From Burkholderiaceae bacterium (GTDB lineage: Bacteria; Pseudomonadota; Gammaproteobacteria; Burkholderiales; Burkholderiaceae_D), in the NCBI GenBank assembly GCA_004298905.1, contig SCTK01000016.1, forward strand, positions 1 to 64,000: a stretch of 64,000 nucleotides of DNA, given 5' to 3'. Position 1 is the stretch's first letter, and each line of letters begins with the position of its first letter. The notes below the pieces were generated by a model that saw nothing but the letters and a program-made list of their open reading frames with translations, was not told the origin of the DNA and did not search any database. The translations under genes and the position numbers were made by a program. This document shows positions 1 through 9,035 of the stretch, piece after piece.

Positions 1-2
1 CG

Positions 3-125
3 CAGATTCCATTATGGCCCGAGCACGACGGTGCTCAATCGGAGGCCGGATATACGTATGCAGTTGCACCTAATGCCAATGCATCAAATGACTTGCAAAC
101 CGGGAGGAGTCCATATACGTATTAG
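3..125 (+). CDS. 3' end of an unidentified gene (5' truncated by window edge)
   Basis: The third forward frame is open from the window edge and ends in TAG at 123-125. It encodes about 40 residues ending in RSPYTY, with a balanced composition unlike the Arg-rich shadow in the overlapping frame. I do not recognise the family. It is called because it is open at the edge and is followed by a possible terminator hairpin. The stretch from 176 to 379 shows no further gene. Confidence 0.3.
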   Translation, partial: QIPLWPEHDGAQSEAGYTYAVAPNANASNDLQTGRSPYTY

Positions 126-140
126 CCGCAGGCGTAATGC

Positions 141-175
141 GCCGTATGTGCTGGTCATACGGCACCGCTCTTTTT
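141..175 (+). terminator. possible hairpin terminator
   Basis: GCCGTATG (141-148) pairs perfectly with CATACGGC (156-163) across a 7-base loop. A T5 run follows at 171-175. The T run is seven bases from the stem, so it is a weak intrinsic terminator at best. Confidence 0.3.
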
Positions 176-379
176 GGGCAAGCGCAGCATCATCCGCCCG
201 CCACAGAAAAAACTTGTCCCGCCAAAAGGCCTTCGCTATCCTCTAACAACAAGCTCGGCGGAATCGAAGCGTGCCGTGTTTGCCCCTGACGGATGTCCCG
301 AGAAAAGAATGCGACGCCCAATAAATTCAATGCGCGACATATGCCAAGCCGGCGTTAGCCGGCTACGAGGAAACGCCGG

Positions 380-790
380 ATGAAGAGCGCTGCCTGGTAT
401 TCTCGGTTTGCAAAATCAGCCGCGCATTTTTGTGGCCGCCCACGGGTATTCACCCTGGCGGTGGCTGTCATTGCGGTTTGGCTTATCACAGGCCCGATCT
501 TCGGCTTCAGTGATACATGGCAATTGGTCATCAACACCGGCACGACCATCGTCACGTTCTTAATGGTCTTCCTGATCCAGAACACACAGAATCGTGACAC
601 TGAGGCCATCCAGGTAAAGCTCGATGAATTGATCCGTTCCACCAAAGGTGCACACAACGCTTTGCTTGATCTGGAGGAGCTTGAAGAGGAGACGCTCGAC
701 GCCTTCAGGAAGAAATACCAGGCACTTGCGACTGCCGCGCGAAGCGACTTGGATCTAGGGAACCAGGACACTGGAACGCCTGAGCCATGA
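380..790 (+). CDS. low-affinity iron permease family protein
   Basis: This 136-residue inner-membrane protein resembles the small bacterial 'low affinity iron permease' family, named after yeast Fet4. Two membrane helices are visible, about residues 24-44 and 48-67. They are followed by the family's hallmark stretch FLIQNTQNRDTEAIQVKLDE and an acidic helical tail (LEELEEET). A GAGGAAA ribosome site lies 7-8 bases before the ATG. The family name implies metal uptake, but transport by such short bacterial members is not well established. It is a single gene with a strong terminator downstream. Confidence 0.75.
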   Translation: MKSAAWYSRFAKSAAHFCGRPRVFTLAVAVIAVWLITGPIFGFSDTWQLVINTGTTIVTFLMVFLIQNTQNRDTEAIQVKLDELIRSTKGAHNALLDLEELEEETLDAFRKKYQALATAARSDLDLGNQDTGTPEP

Positions 791-821
791 ATCATCCATG
801 TGTGCCAACTTCTCACCGAAT

Positions 822-875
822 AAAAAAAGGTACTGGAGTGAGCCAACCCGAGTTAGCTCACTCCAGTACCTTTTT
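822..875. terminator. strong bidirectional intrinsic terminator
   Basis: A perfect 15-bp stem, 829-843 with 856-870 (core GGTACTGGAGTGAGC), has a 12-base loop. It is flanked by A7 on the left and T5 on the right, so it can stop transcription from both the iron-permease-like gene and the convergent DUF2059 gene. Confidence 0.9.
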
Positions 876-894
876 ATTTATCCGCCCTGCCGAG

Positions 895-1401
895 CTACTG
901 GGCTGACTTCAGCTCGTCAATGGACTCTTGCTGAATTTTCTGGAGTTTCTGCATCAGCGGCCCCATTCGGGTTTGCATTTCTGACATCGTTTTTTGCATG
1001 ACAACTGGCATCTTTTTGACCACTGCTGCCCCCGGAGGGGATGTGTAAAACGCAAGCATTCCATCAACTTCATCTTGCGTAAAGGAATCGTGGTACACCC
1101 TGATATAGAGAGGCTCCAGGTTTTCCCAGCCCAATTCCTGCCTGAGCAGCGCAATGGTTTTGCCCTGCATGTTATCAAGTATTTTTTGTTCTTTCGGCGT
1201 AACGGGCTTTCCTTGTAATGCCTGTTGCACTGCATTTTTCATCAGCCCATCCATTTGGTTCATCATGCCATCCACCAGTTTTCTGACCTCCGTGACCGCC
1301 AACAATTGTTTGAGCGATTCCTCGGTCGGCGGCACGCCCTCAGCAAAAATCGGTGTGGCAAGAAAAGGTAGTAATAGAACAAGGTATTTAAGTTTTGACA
1401 T
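895..1401 (-). CDS. DUF2059 domain protein, secreted
   Basis: This 168-residue protein has a clear Sec signal peptide (MSKLKYLVLLLPFLATPIFA) with likely cleavage after residue 20. It matches the DUF2059 architecture: a helical domain with the late motif VYHDSFTQDEVDGMLAFY, followed by a Met/Gln-rich helix. The function of the family is unknown; location is probably periplasmic. The start is supported by AGGGAA upstream of the ATG. It ends at the shared bidirectional terminator and is divergent from chrA. Confidence 0.8.
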   Translation of the reverse strand: MSKLKYLVLLLPFLATPIFAEGVPPTEESLKQLLAVTEVRKLVDGMMNQMDGLMKNAVQQALQGKPVTPKEQKILDNMQGKTIALLRQELGWENLEPLYIRVYHDSFTQDEVDGMLAFYTSPPGAAVVKKMPVVMQKTMSEMQTRMGPLMQKLQKIQQESIDELKSAQ

Positions 1402-1564
1402 GACGCATTCCCTGAAGTGATGGCGTGAAAAAGAACGATACTGGGATTGTTTCTATTGGACAAGTTTTTTCTGACCTCACATATTTAATGTGGTGATAGA
1501 AGGAGGTCAAACTCTATTTGGTTCTGTCGTTTAAACTCACGCAACATATTCACCTGCCCACGTT

Positions 1565-2920
1565 ATGACTACGACACCCGCCTCCACCACCGCTCCCAGC
1601 ATCACCTTCCGTCAAGCTTTCCTGTTCTGGCTCAAGCTCGGCTTCATCAGCTTTGGCGGGCCGGCGGGGCAGATTTCGATCATGCATCAGGAACTGGTGG
1701 AGCGGCGGCGCTGGATTTCGGAGCGGCGTTTTTTGCACGCACTCAATTACTGCATGGTGCTGCCGGGACCGGAGGCGCAGCAGCTGGCGACCTATATCGG
1801 CTGGCTGATGCATCGTACCTGGGGCGGCGTGGTGGCGGGCGCGTTATTCGTGCTGCCATCGCTGTTCATTCTGATTGCGTTGTCGTGGCTCTATGTGGCC
1901 TATGGTGAGGTGACGTGGGTGGCGGGTTTGTTCTACGGCATCAAGCCGGCGGTGACGGCCATCGTCGTGCAGGCGGCGCATCGCATCGGCTCGCGCGCAT
2001 TGAAAAATAATTGGCTGTGGGCAATTGCCGCAGCGGCCTTTGTGGCGATCTTCGCATTGAAATTGCCCTTCCCGCTGATCGTGTTGAGCGCAGCATTGAT
2101 CGGTTATGTCGGTGGCCGCATCGCGCCGGAAAAATTCAAGGCCGGTGGCGGTCATGGCAAAACCGAAAAATCCTTCGGCCCGGCGCTGATTGACGACACC
2201 ACACCCACGCCCGCGCATGCGCGTTTTCACTGGCTCCGCTTGACCCGCGTGCTGATGGTCGGTTTCCTGCTGTGGCTGTTGCCGATGCTGGTCCTAACCG
2301 CCTGCCTCGGCTGGAGCCATACGCTGACACAGATGGGCTGGTTCTTTACCAAGGCAGCGCTGCTGACCTTCGGCGGCGCCTATGCGGTGTTGCCCTATGT
2401 TTATCTGGGCGCAGTCGGCCACTACGGCTGGCTGACGCCGACACAGATGATCGACGGCCTCGCGTTGGGCGAAACCACGCCGGGGCCGCTGATCATGGTG
2501 GTCGCTTTCGTCGGTTTTGTCGGCGGCTATCTGAGCGAGCAGATGCACGCGCTGGTCGGGCCGGACTTGCTGTTTCTCGGCGGCGCACTCGCTGCCACAC
2601 TGGTGACCTGGTTCACTTTCCTGCCCTCGTTCATTTTTATTCTCGCGGGTGGGCCGCTGGTGGAAGCTACACATGACGATCTGAAATTCACTGCGCCGCT
2701 CACCGCAATCACCGCGGCCGTGGTGGGTGTGATTCTCAACCTCGCAATGTTCTTCGGCTATCACGTCCTGTGGCCGCAGGGATTTGACGGCAACTTCGAC
2801 TGGATCTCGCTGCTGATCGCGCTGGCCGCTGCGATCGCGCTATTTCGCTACAAGCGCAATGTGATTCATGTGATTGCGGCCTGTGCCGTTGTGGGTCTGG
2901 TGGTGAAGACGGTGATCTGA
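1565..2920 (+). CDS. chrA: chromate transporter ChrA
   Basis: This 451-residue protein is a bidomain (long-chain) member of the CHR chromate ion transporter superfamily, which extrudes chromate across the inner membrane. Two homologous halves are visible. The N-terminal CHR motif contains FGGPAGQI (about 30-37) with GPEAQQLATYIGW soon after. The C-terminal half repeats the theme as FGGAYAVLPY with TPGPLIM. About ten to twelve hydrophobic helices fit the family length of roughly 400-450. No chrB regulator is adjacent, so the gene is a stand-alone transporter. No strong ribosome site precedes the ATG. Confidence 0.9.
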   Translation: MTTTPASTTAPSITFRQAFLFWLKLGFISFGGPAGQISIMHQELVERRRWISERRFLHALNYCMVLPGPEAQQLATYIGWLMHRTWGGVVAGALFVLPSLFILIALSWLYVAYGEVTWVAGLFYGIKPAVTAIVVQAAHRIGSRALKNNWLWAIAAAAFVAIFALKLPFPLIVLSAALIGYVGGRIAPEKFKAGGGHGKTEKSFGPALIDDTTPTPAHARFHWLRLTRVLMVGFLLWLLPMLVLTACLGWSHTLTQMGWFFTKAALLTFGGAYAVLPYVYLGAVGHYGWLTPTQMIDGLALGETTPGPLIMVVAFVGFVGGYLSEQMHALVGPDLLFLGGALAATLVTWFTFLPSFIFILAGGPLVEATHDDLKFTAPLTAITAAVVGVILNLAMFFGYHVLWPQGFDGNFDWISLLIALAAAIALFRYKRNVIHVIAACAVVGLVVKTVI

Positions 2921-2935
2921 GACAGTTCTCAGACT

Positions 2936-3028
2936 CCTTCCCCTTCAAGGGGAAGGTTGGGATGGGGATGGGTCAAACACGCGGCTGGCAACCCATCCCC
3001 ACCCTAGCCCTCCCCTTGAAGGGGAGGG
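2936..3028. repeat. dispersed palindromic repeat, family A copy 1
   Basis: Two short palindromes, at 2936-2956 (AAGGGGAAGG half-site) and 3008-3028 (CCCTCCCCTT half-site), flank inner inverted arms (GGGATGGGGATGGGT and ACCCATCCCCACCC). The element lies between the convergent ends of chrA and the coiled-coil gene. A reverse-complement copy is at 25619-25714. It resembles a REP/BIME-type element. Confidence 0.8.
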
Positions 3029-3055
3029 GATGTCATGCTGCGGCCATCGCCTGAT

Positions 3056-6000
3056 TCATTTTTCCGTTTTCACTTGCCCCAACGCGTAGCTCATTTGCAG
3101 CGGCACTTCTGCGACGGCTTGCTCGGGTGTGCTGTGTGTCAGGGTGGTGGCGGTGGCGGGGCCTACTGCCAGATTGATGCCGGTCGCTGCTGTCATTCCT
3201 ACCACCGCCGAGATGCCTGCCAGTGCCCAGGGCAGGCTGACTTTCTTCGGTGTTTTCTTGAGCTGCGGCAAGGTAATGCTGACCGGTGCTTCGGCCAGCA
3301 GACTTTCGGCGCGCTGCGTCCAGTTGCCCGCGTTTTGTGTTTCGATGGTCATGCGCTGCATCAACGCGTGCGCGGTTTGCTCGGCGCCGCGCAACTCGAC
3401 TTCCAGTTTGTTGCGCACGGCATCGGTCATTTGCTTGAGCTTGATCTCTGATTCGCTGCGTTGCTGCGCCGCCGTGGTCGCACGGCGCTCGGCTTCGACG
3501 CGCTCGGCTTCAGCCTGTGCAGCTTCCGTTTCGGCCTGCAAACGCTGCGCCGCCAGTTCCGCCGCTGCACGCTCCGACTGGGCGCGTTGCTCAGCCTGTT
3601 CGCGGGCGAGTTCTTCATCGCGCAGACGCTGCTGAACGGCCGCCAATGCGCGTTGCTCGGCATCGGCACGTTCGCTTTCAATGCGCGCCAGTTCGACGGC
3701 ATCGCGGGCACGGGCTTCTGCCAGCGCCGTCGCCTGACGTTGCGCTTCAGCCTGCGCGCGTGTTCTTTCCAGCAACACCTGTTCGGCCTTGGCATGCTCC
3801 TCGGCGGCAATGCGTTGCGTCTGTTCGGCCTCGGCACGTTCGCACGCCATGCGCGTTTGTGCTTCCACAGCGGCGGCATGTTGCTGGGCTTCCGCATGCG
3901 TTTTGCGCTCGGCCTCGGCCTGTTGCACCAACGCCTGCAGGCTGCGCTGCTGCGCTTGCGCACGCTCTTGCTCGTAGCGCAGTTTTTCTTCGATCAATGC
4001 CAGTGACTGCGCTTCGTCGTCGGCACGCTGACGTTCGACGCGCGCCAGTTCGATGGCCTCACGTGCGCGTGCCTCGGCAGCGACAGCGGCGCGTTTCTGC
4101 TGCTCGGCGTGCTGCGCAATTTGTTCAAACAGGGTTTTTTCCGCCGCCGCCTGCGCTTCGCTGGCGCAGCGCGCTTCGATCTCCGCCTGTTCGCGTTGCT
4201 GCATCGCTTGCGCCTTTTCCGTTTCAGCGTGCTGACGCAATTCGGCATTCATGCGGGCCGATTGCTCAGCGCGCAATTTTTCCTGCAACGCAGCCAGGGC
4301 CTGCTCTTCCGCCAGCGCACGGTGCTGTTCGACGTGCGCCAGTTCTGCCGCTTCGCGCGCGCGCGCTTCGGCCGCTTCGGCCGCACGGCGCTGAAATTCG
4401 GCGTGTTCCTGTGCCTTGTCGCATTGCAACTTTTCAGCCGCCCGGCGCACCGCGCTGGCTTCCATCGCTGCGCGTTCGGCAACTTCGCGTGCGGCCACCA
4501 GACGGCCCTGCTCGCGCTCGTTTTCCAGGTGCTGCTGTGCATGCTGCTGCGCCGCTTCTTCGGCGCGCAGTTTCTCACGTGCTACGACCAGCGCTTCCTG
4601 TTCAGCCGTAGCGCGTTCGCGTTCCAGTTGAGCCAGACGTTGTGCCTCTTCGGCGTTTTGCTGCGCCAATTCGGCCGCCACACGCTGTTGCTGGGCCTGT
4701 TGCTCGGCTTGTTCGAGCAAGGTCTGTTCGGCACGCAACAATGCTTCGGCCGCTTCGCGTGCGGCGCGCTCGTGCTGTTCGCGCGCCACTGCCGCAGCGG
4801 CACGCTGTTGCTCGCTCTGCGCCGTGGTCTGCGCATGTTCGCTGGCCTGCATCTCGGCCTGCACTTGCTGCTGTTGCGCGGCGATGAAGGCTTGTTCGGC
4901 TTCCTGACGGGCACGCTCGTGGGCGATCAATTGCTGTCCCTCAGCGGCTTTCTGCTGCGCCAGTTCAGCTGCGATGCGTTGCTGCTCGGCCTGCACCGTG
5001 CTCTGTTCCAGCAATTCCTGTTCGGCACGTTGCAGTGCTTCGCTGGCGGCATGGGCGGCAGCTTCCATGGCTTCACGTTCACGTGCAGCAGCAGCGCGCT
5101 GCTGTTCCAGTTGCGCGCGCCCTTCGGCAGCGCGACGGGCATTTTCTTCCGCCTGTGCCTGGTCGCGCTGTGCTTCCAGTGCGGCTTGTTCGGCGCGTGC
5201 GCGTTGCTCGGCATCCTGACGGGCTTGTGCTTCGGCCGCCATCTTTTCACGCTGCGCTTGCAAGGCGTGTTCTTCGGCGAGTGCACGTTCGTTTTCGATG
5301 CGCGCCAATTCCTGCGCTTCGCACGCACGCGCTTCGGCCGCTTCGGCGGCGCGTTGATGGGCCTGCGCCTGTTCGGCAACCGCCTTGCGCATCAATTCCT
5401 CGGCAGCACGTTCGGCAGCGCTGGCATTCAGCGCCGCGTGTTCGATTTCATAACGCTCTTGCGCGAGATCCGCCTTTTCCTGCTCAAGCAGTGCCCGTTG
5501 CTGTTCGCATGCGGCCTTTTCCTGCAGGGCAATCAGTGTGCGCCGCTCATCGTCAGCACGTTGACGTTCGAGTTGCGCCAGCGTTTTTTCCTGTTCGGCC
5601 TTCTGAGCGGCAATGGCAGCTGCTTCGCGATGCAGGCGCGCACGTTCGCTGGCCTGTTCAAACAATGTCCGTTCCTGCGCCGATTTTTTCTCGGCGATTT
5701 CACGCGCTTCGCGTTCAGCCTGTTCGCGCTGCCGAACGATTTCGATCTGTTGCTGTTCGGCACGCAAGCGTGCTTCGGTTTCCTGCTGCAAGGTTTGTTC
5801 GCTGCGCAGTTTTTCCTGAATGGCGGCCAGCTCATCCTGCTCGGCCTGCAGACGCGCTTGCTCGGCACGCGCCAATGCATCGGCTTCGCGCGCTTTTTGC
5901 AACGCGAGGTGGGCCGCGGCCTGCTGGCTGGAAGCAGCTTCCTGCGCACGCCGTAGCGCCTCCTGTTGCCCGGCTACGGCAGCGGCGCTGGCCTGACGCG

Positions 6001-8152
6001 CGAGTTCGTCGGCTGCGTGGGCCGCTTGCAGTAATTCGGCTTGCAACTGATCCGCCGCCGCCCGTTCCTGTGCAGCCTTGCGGCCGGCTTCCTCTTGCTG
6101 CAATTTTTCCTGCAAGGCCGCCAGCGCAGCCGTCTCGGCAGCAACTCGCTCGCGTTCGACGGCGGCGAGTTGCGCCTGCTGCTCCGCCTTTTCGCAGGCG
6201 ATCTGTGCGGCCTTGCGTTGCAAGGCGGCGCGCTCGCGCGATTGCTTGACCGCATGTATCGTGGCTTCCGCCTTGGCGTGCAGCGCTTCCAGCGCCGCCT
6301 GATCGGTGGCCGCTTGCACTCGCAAGTGTTCGGTCTGCTCCTGCTCGGCCTGTGCACGCGCCTGCGCTTGATCGCGCGCAACCTGCTCGGCGGCGAGTTT
6401 TTCCTGGGCGGCGATCAGCGCCGCGGCTTCAGCCTGCCCGCGTTCGGTCTCGACGCGCAACAGCGTCTGCAAAGTTTCCAGCGCATCGCTTTCGGTTTTG
6501 GCGCGCTGCCGTTCGGCGCGTGCGAGCAACAAGGCATCGCGTGCCTTTTGCATGGCCGCCTCAGCGGCCTGACGTTGGTACTCGGCTTGCTCCACTGCTT
6601 TTTCAACCGCCACTTTCAGCGCACGGGCTTCGGCTTCGCGCGCCTCACGCTCGGCTTGCTGCACTTCCTTCTGGGTGTGCAGCAATTTGCTTTCTTCTTG
6701 CTCGGCCTGCGCGCGCGCTGCAGCTTCATTGCGCAGCGCTTCTTCAGTACTTTGCTTTTCCCGCAAGGCGGCCAGCGCTTGCGCTTCGGCCTGTGCGCGT
6801 TCCTGTTCGGCGCGCGCGCGGGCGACGGCTTGACGCGCTTTCTCGCGTGCCAGCTCGGCCGCTTCGGCCTGAGCGCGTTGCGCTTGCTGCGCAGCAGCCA
6901 GCGCTTCTTCCTCGGCGCGCCGTTGCTGTGCCGCCTGTTCGATGGCTTGACGTTCGACCGCGCTGCGCTGCTCGGCAATTTTTCTTGCGTGCGCTTCCTG
7001 CGCGCTGCGTTGCTGGGCGAGTGCTTCGGCTTGTTCTTCTGCAGCTTGACGTGCACGTGCCTGCTCACTGGCTTCCTGCTCGGCCAACACGCGTTCGCGG
7101 GTTTTTTGATCAGCGTGATGTTCGGCTTCCACGCGCGTCATGATTTCTGCCTGCAGCTGACGCTCGGCGCGAATGCTTTCCTCGGCCGCCGCGCGCATAT
7201 TGCGTTCGGCCTCGGCGCGGGCCTTGCTGGCGGCGCGGGCCAATTCTTCGGTCTGCGCACGTGCCGCAGCAGCATCGCGCAATTCCACATCGGCGCGCAA
7301 ACGTGCCTGCAGTGATTCGGCGGCGCGGCGTTCGGCGTCGGCGCGCGCCTGGGCCACTTGATGGCGTTCGCGTTCAGCCGCAGCGAGTGCGCGTGATTCT
7401 TCCGTAGCCAGCGTTTCGGCGCCAGCGCGGCTGACCGTGGACTCGAGCAGCAAACCATCAAGTTTCTTGCGCTCATCCGCTTTCAGGGTGGCATCGCGGT
7501 GGGCGCGGGCGAGCATTTCTGCGGTCTGGCGTGCTTCCTGTTCGTGCCGTTCGCGTTCGCGCGCCAACTGCGCCGCTTCGGCATCGGCGCGCGCGCGCGC
7601 GATGGCTTCCTGTTGCGCCGCCAGGGCAGCGGCTTCACGTTCGGTCGCTTGCTGACGCGCCAGTTCCGTGTCTTCGGCCAGCTTGGCGGCTTCGCGCAAG
7701 GCTTTTTCAGTGAGTTCCTTTTCCTGCGTCATTTGCTGCTCGGCGCGGCGGCGCGCTTCCGCTTCGGCATGCGCGCGCGATTGCGCGACATCGCTGGCCT
7801 TGCGGTCGGTCTCGCGGCGGGCGCGCAATTCGGCCAGTTCGCGATTCATGGCGGCCACGCGCGACTCCATCGCAGTGCGCGCTTCGCGCTCGGCTTCGAT
7901 GCGGGCACGATTGAGTGCGACTTCATCTTCGGCCGCCTTGGCGTTCTTGTAGGCGGCGGTCGCGGCGGCAACTTCCATCTTGGCACGCTCTTCGGCCAGC
8001 TGACGCGCAATCACTTCGGCCTGGGCGCGGCTGTTGGTCGCGGTCATCGCCTTGGCTTCGGCCTCCGCGCGCGCAATGGCTTCGCGAATGCGGCGCAAGC
8101 CGGATTGGGTTTCCTGTTCCGATGCTACGGGAGTGTGGTTCGAGTCTGCCAT
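3056..8152 (-). CDS. giant alanine/glutamate-rich coiled-coil protein, C-terminal membrane anchor
   Basis: I do not recognise a named family. The 1698-residue protein is almost wholly Ala, Glu, Gln and Arg and has no proline between about residues 9 and 1622, so a continuous helical rod is expected. From about residue 462 to 1505 a motif of the form A-L-Q-E-K-L recurs at spacings of 119, 98, 98, 98, 91, 126, 98, 98, 98 and 119 residues, all multiples of seven. A basic stretch (KKTPKK) precedes one membrane helix at about 1640-1662, leaving a tail of about 35 residues. By the positive-inside rule the rod should be cytoplasmic. The start at 8152 follows AGGAGA; an in-frame upstream extension lacks such a site. 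It is divergent from the ECF sigma gene. TolA-like or cytoskeletal roles are only analogies. Confidence 0.85.
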   Translation of the reverse strand: MADSNHTPVASEQETQSGLRRIREAIARAEAEAKAMTATNSRAQAEVIARQLAEERAKMEVAAATAAYKNAKAAEDEVALNRARIEAEREARTAMESRVAAMNRELAELRARRETDRKASDVAQSRAHAEAEARRRAEQQMTQEKELTEKALREAAKLAEDTELARQQATEREAAALAAQQEAIARARADAEAAQLARERERHEQEARQTAEMLARAHRDATLKADERKKLDGLLLESTVSRAGAETLATEESRALAAAERERHQVAQARADAERRAAESLQARLRADVELRDAAAARAQTEELARAASKARAEAERNMRAAAEESIRAERQLQAEIMTRVEAEHHADQKTRERVLAEQEASEQARARQAAEEQAEALAQQRSAQEAHARKIAEQRSAVERQAIEQAAQQRRAEEEALAAAQQAQRAQAEAAELAREKARQAVARARAEQERAQAEAQALAALREKQSTEEALRNEAAARAQAEQEESKLLHTQKEVQQAEREAREAEARALKVAVEKAVEQAEYQRQAAEAAMQKARDALLLARAERQRAKTESDALETLQTLLRVETERGQAEAAALIAAQEKLAAEQVARDQAQARAQAEQEQTEHLRVQAATDQAALEALHAKAEATIHAVKQSRERAALQRKAAQIACEKAEQQAQLAAVERERVAAETAALAALQEKLQQEEAGRKAAQERAAADQLQAELLQAAHAADELARQASAAAVAGQQEALRRAQEAASSQQAAAHLALQKAREADALARAEQARLQAEQDELAAIQEKLRSEQTLQQETEARLRAEQQQIEIVRQREQAEREAREIAEKKSAQERTLFEQASERARLHREAAAIAAQKAEQEKTLAQLERQRADDERRTLIALQEKAACEQQRALLEQEKADLAQERYEIEHAALNASAAERAAEELMRKAVAEQAQAHQRAAEAAEARACEAQELARIENERALAEEHALQAQREKMAAEAQARQDAEQRARAEQAALEAQRDQAQAEENARRAAEGRAQLEQQRAAAAREREAMEAAAHAASEALQRAEQELLEQSTVQAEQQRIAAELAQQKAAEGQQLIAHERARQEAEQAFIAAQQQQVQAEMQASEHAQTTAQSEQQRAAAAVAREQHERAAREAAEALLRAEQTLLEQAEQQAQQQRVAAELAQQNAEEAQRLAQLERERATAEQEALVVAREKLRAEEAAQQHAQQHLENEREQGRLVAAREVAERAAMEASAVRRAAEKLQCDKAQEHAEFQRRAAEAAEARAREAAELAHVEQHRALAEEQALAALQEKLRAEQSARMNAELRQHAETEKAQAMQQREQAEIEARCASEAQAAAEKTLFEQIAQHAEQQKRAAVAAEARAREAIELARVERQRADDEAQSLALIEEKLRYEQERAQAQQRSLQALVQQAEAERKTHAEAQQHAAAVEAQTRMACERAEAEQTQRIAAEEHAKAEQVLLERTRAQAEAQRQATALAEARARDAVELARIESERADAEQRALAAVQQRLRDEELAREQAEQRAQSERAAAELAAQRLQAETEAAQAEAERVEAERRATTAAQQRSESEIKLKQMTDAVRNKLEVELRGAEQTAHALMQRMTIETQNAGNWTQRAESLLAEAPVSITLPQLKKTPKKVSLPWALAGISAVVGMTAATGINLAVGPATATTLTHSTPEQAVAEVPLQMSYALGQVKTEK
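3640..6769 (-). repeat. 98-residue (294-bp) tandem protein repeat region
   Basis: This is the part of the coiled-coil gene encoding eleven phased occurrences of the x-[LIAV]-[QR]-[EQ]-[KQR]-[LMVA] motif. Hand-counted intervals are 119, 98, 98, 98, 91, 126, 98, 98, 98 and 119 residues, and the sum agrees with the total protein length. The exceptional units differ from 98 by -7, +21 and +28 residues, that is by whole heptads. Confidence 0.8.
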
Positions 8153-8429
8153 GACGTTCTCCTGAAATTCGGTCGGCGGTTCCGATCGGCGTAATGCGCA
8201 GCGCATTGCCAGCGGCAACCTTCTGATCGAGAGTCATTATCGGAGCCCGGACTTTCAGGCAGGCGGAGAATAAAAGGGTAAAAAAGGTTTAATTCTTGGG
8301 GTGGCTGGAGTTTGCAGTTACCGCTACCCGCACGCAGGCTGCAGTTTTACGGTCGACCGGCGACTGCCTGCAAGCGGGCATTTCATGTTATTTTGCGCAA
8401 AATCATAACCATTTCAGGCAGGCTCCCCC

Positions 8430-9032
8430 ATGGCCACTTCGCCGCAACAAAACGAACAACTCGTGCGCCTGCTGGCCCGTGTCGGCCAGCGTGATCAGGC
8501 GGCCTTTGCCGAGCTCTATTCCCTCACCAGCCCGCATCTGTTTGGCGTGGCCCTGCGTATATTGAATCGACAGGACCGCGCTGAAGATGTGTTGCAGGAA
8601 GCATTTGTGAATGTTTGGAACCAGGCCGGATCGTACGCGGCCGGGCTTTCGGCGCCGATGACCTGGCTGACCAGCGTGGTACGCAACAAGTCTTTGGACT
8701 GGCTGCGCCATGTAAAACTGGCCGATGAATCGACCGTGGTGATGGTGAATGACGATGGCGAAGATTACCTGCCCCAGATTGCCGACGAGCGCGCCGATCC
8801 ACAGGAATTGTTTGCGCAAGCCACCGAGGGCCTGCGGCTGCGCCACTGTCTGGGCACATTGGAAGCGGCACAACGGCAGAGTCTGGCGCTGGCCTACTAC
8901 GATGGTCTGTCGCACAGCGAGCTGGCAGAACATTTACGCGCGCCGCTCGGCACCGTGAAGGCCTGGGTGCGACGCGGGTTGGAAAAATTGAAGAAGTGTC
9001 TGGACAGCAATCCGACACCACTGCGGGATTGA
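8430..9032 (+). CDS. sigK: ECF sigma factor, SigK-like
   Basis: This 200-residue extracytoplasmic-function sigma factor directs RNA polymerase to stress promoters. Region 2 is visible around residues 25-90 (AFAELYSL, DRAEDVLQEAFVNVWNQ, MTWLTSVVRNKSLDWLR). Region 4 lies near 145-195, with the helix-turn-helix SHSELAEHLRAPLGTVKAWV. The next gene, 3 bases downstream, encodes an RskA-type anti-sigma factor, which supports the SigK assignment. Such pairs are normally autoregulated. The 277-bp divergent gap to the coiled-coil gene may hold promoters for both. Confidence 0.88.
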   Translation: MATSPQQNEQLVRLLARVGQRDQAAFAELYSLTSPHLFGVALRILNRQDRAEDVLQEAFVNVWNQAGSYAAGLSAPMTWLTSVVRNKSLDWLRHVKLADESTVVMVNDDGEDYLPQIADERADPQELFAQATEGLRLRHCLGTLEAAQRQSLALAYYDGLSHSELAEHLRAPLGTVKAWVRRGLEKLKKCLDSNPTPLRD

Positions 9033-9035
9033 AGC

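Noticed and set aside
3517-7315. Long open frames on the plus strand across the coiled-coil gene (for example 4109-5956, 3517-4611, 5035-6249, 6041-7315)
   Set aside because: They are antisense shadows of a highly biased Ala/Glu/Gln/Arg codon pattern, giving Phe/Leu/Arg- or Pro/Arg-rich proteins without domains or ribosome sites.
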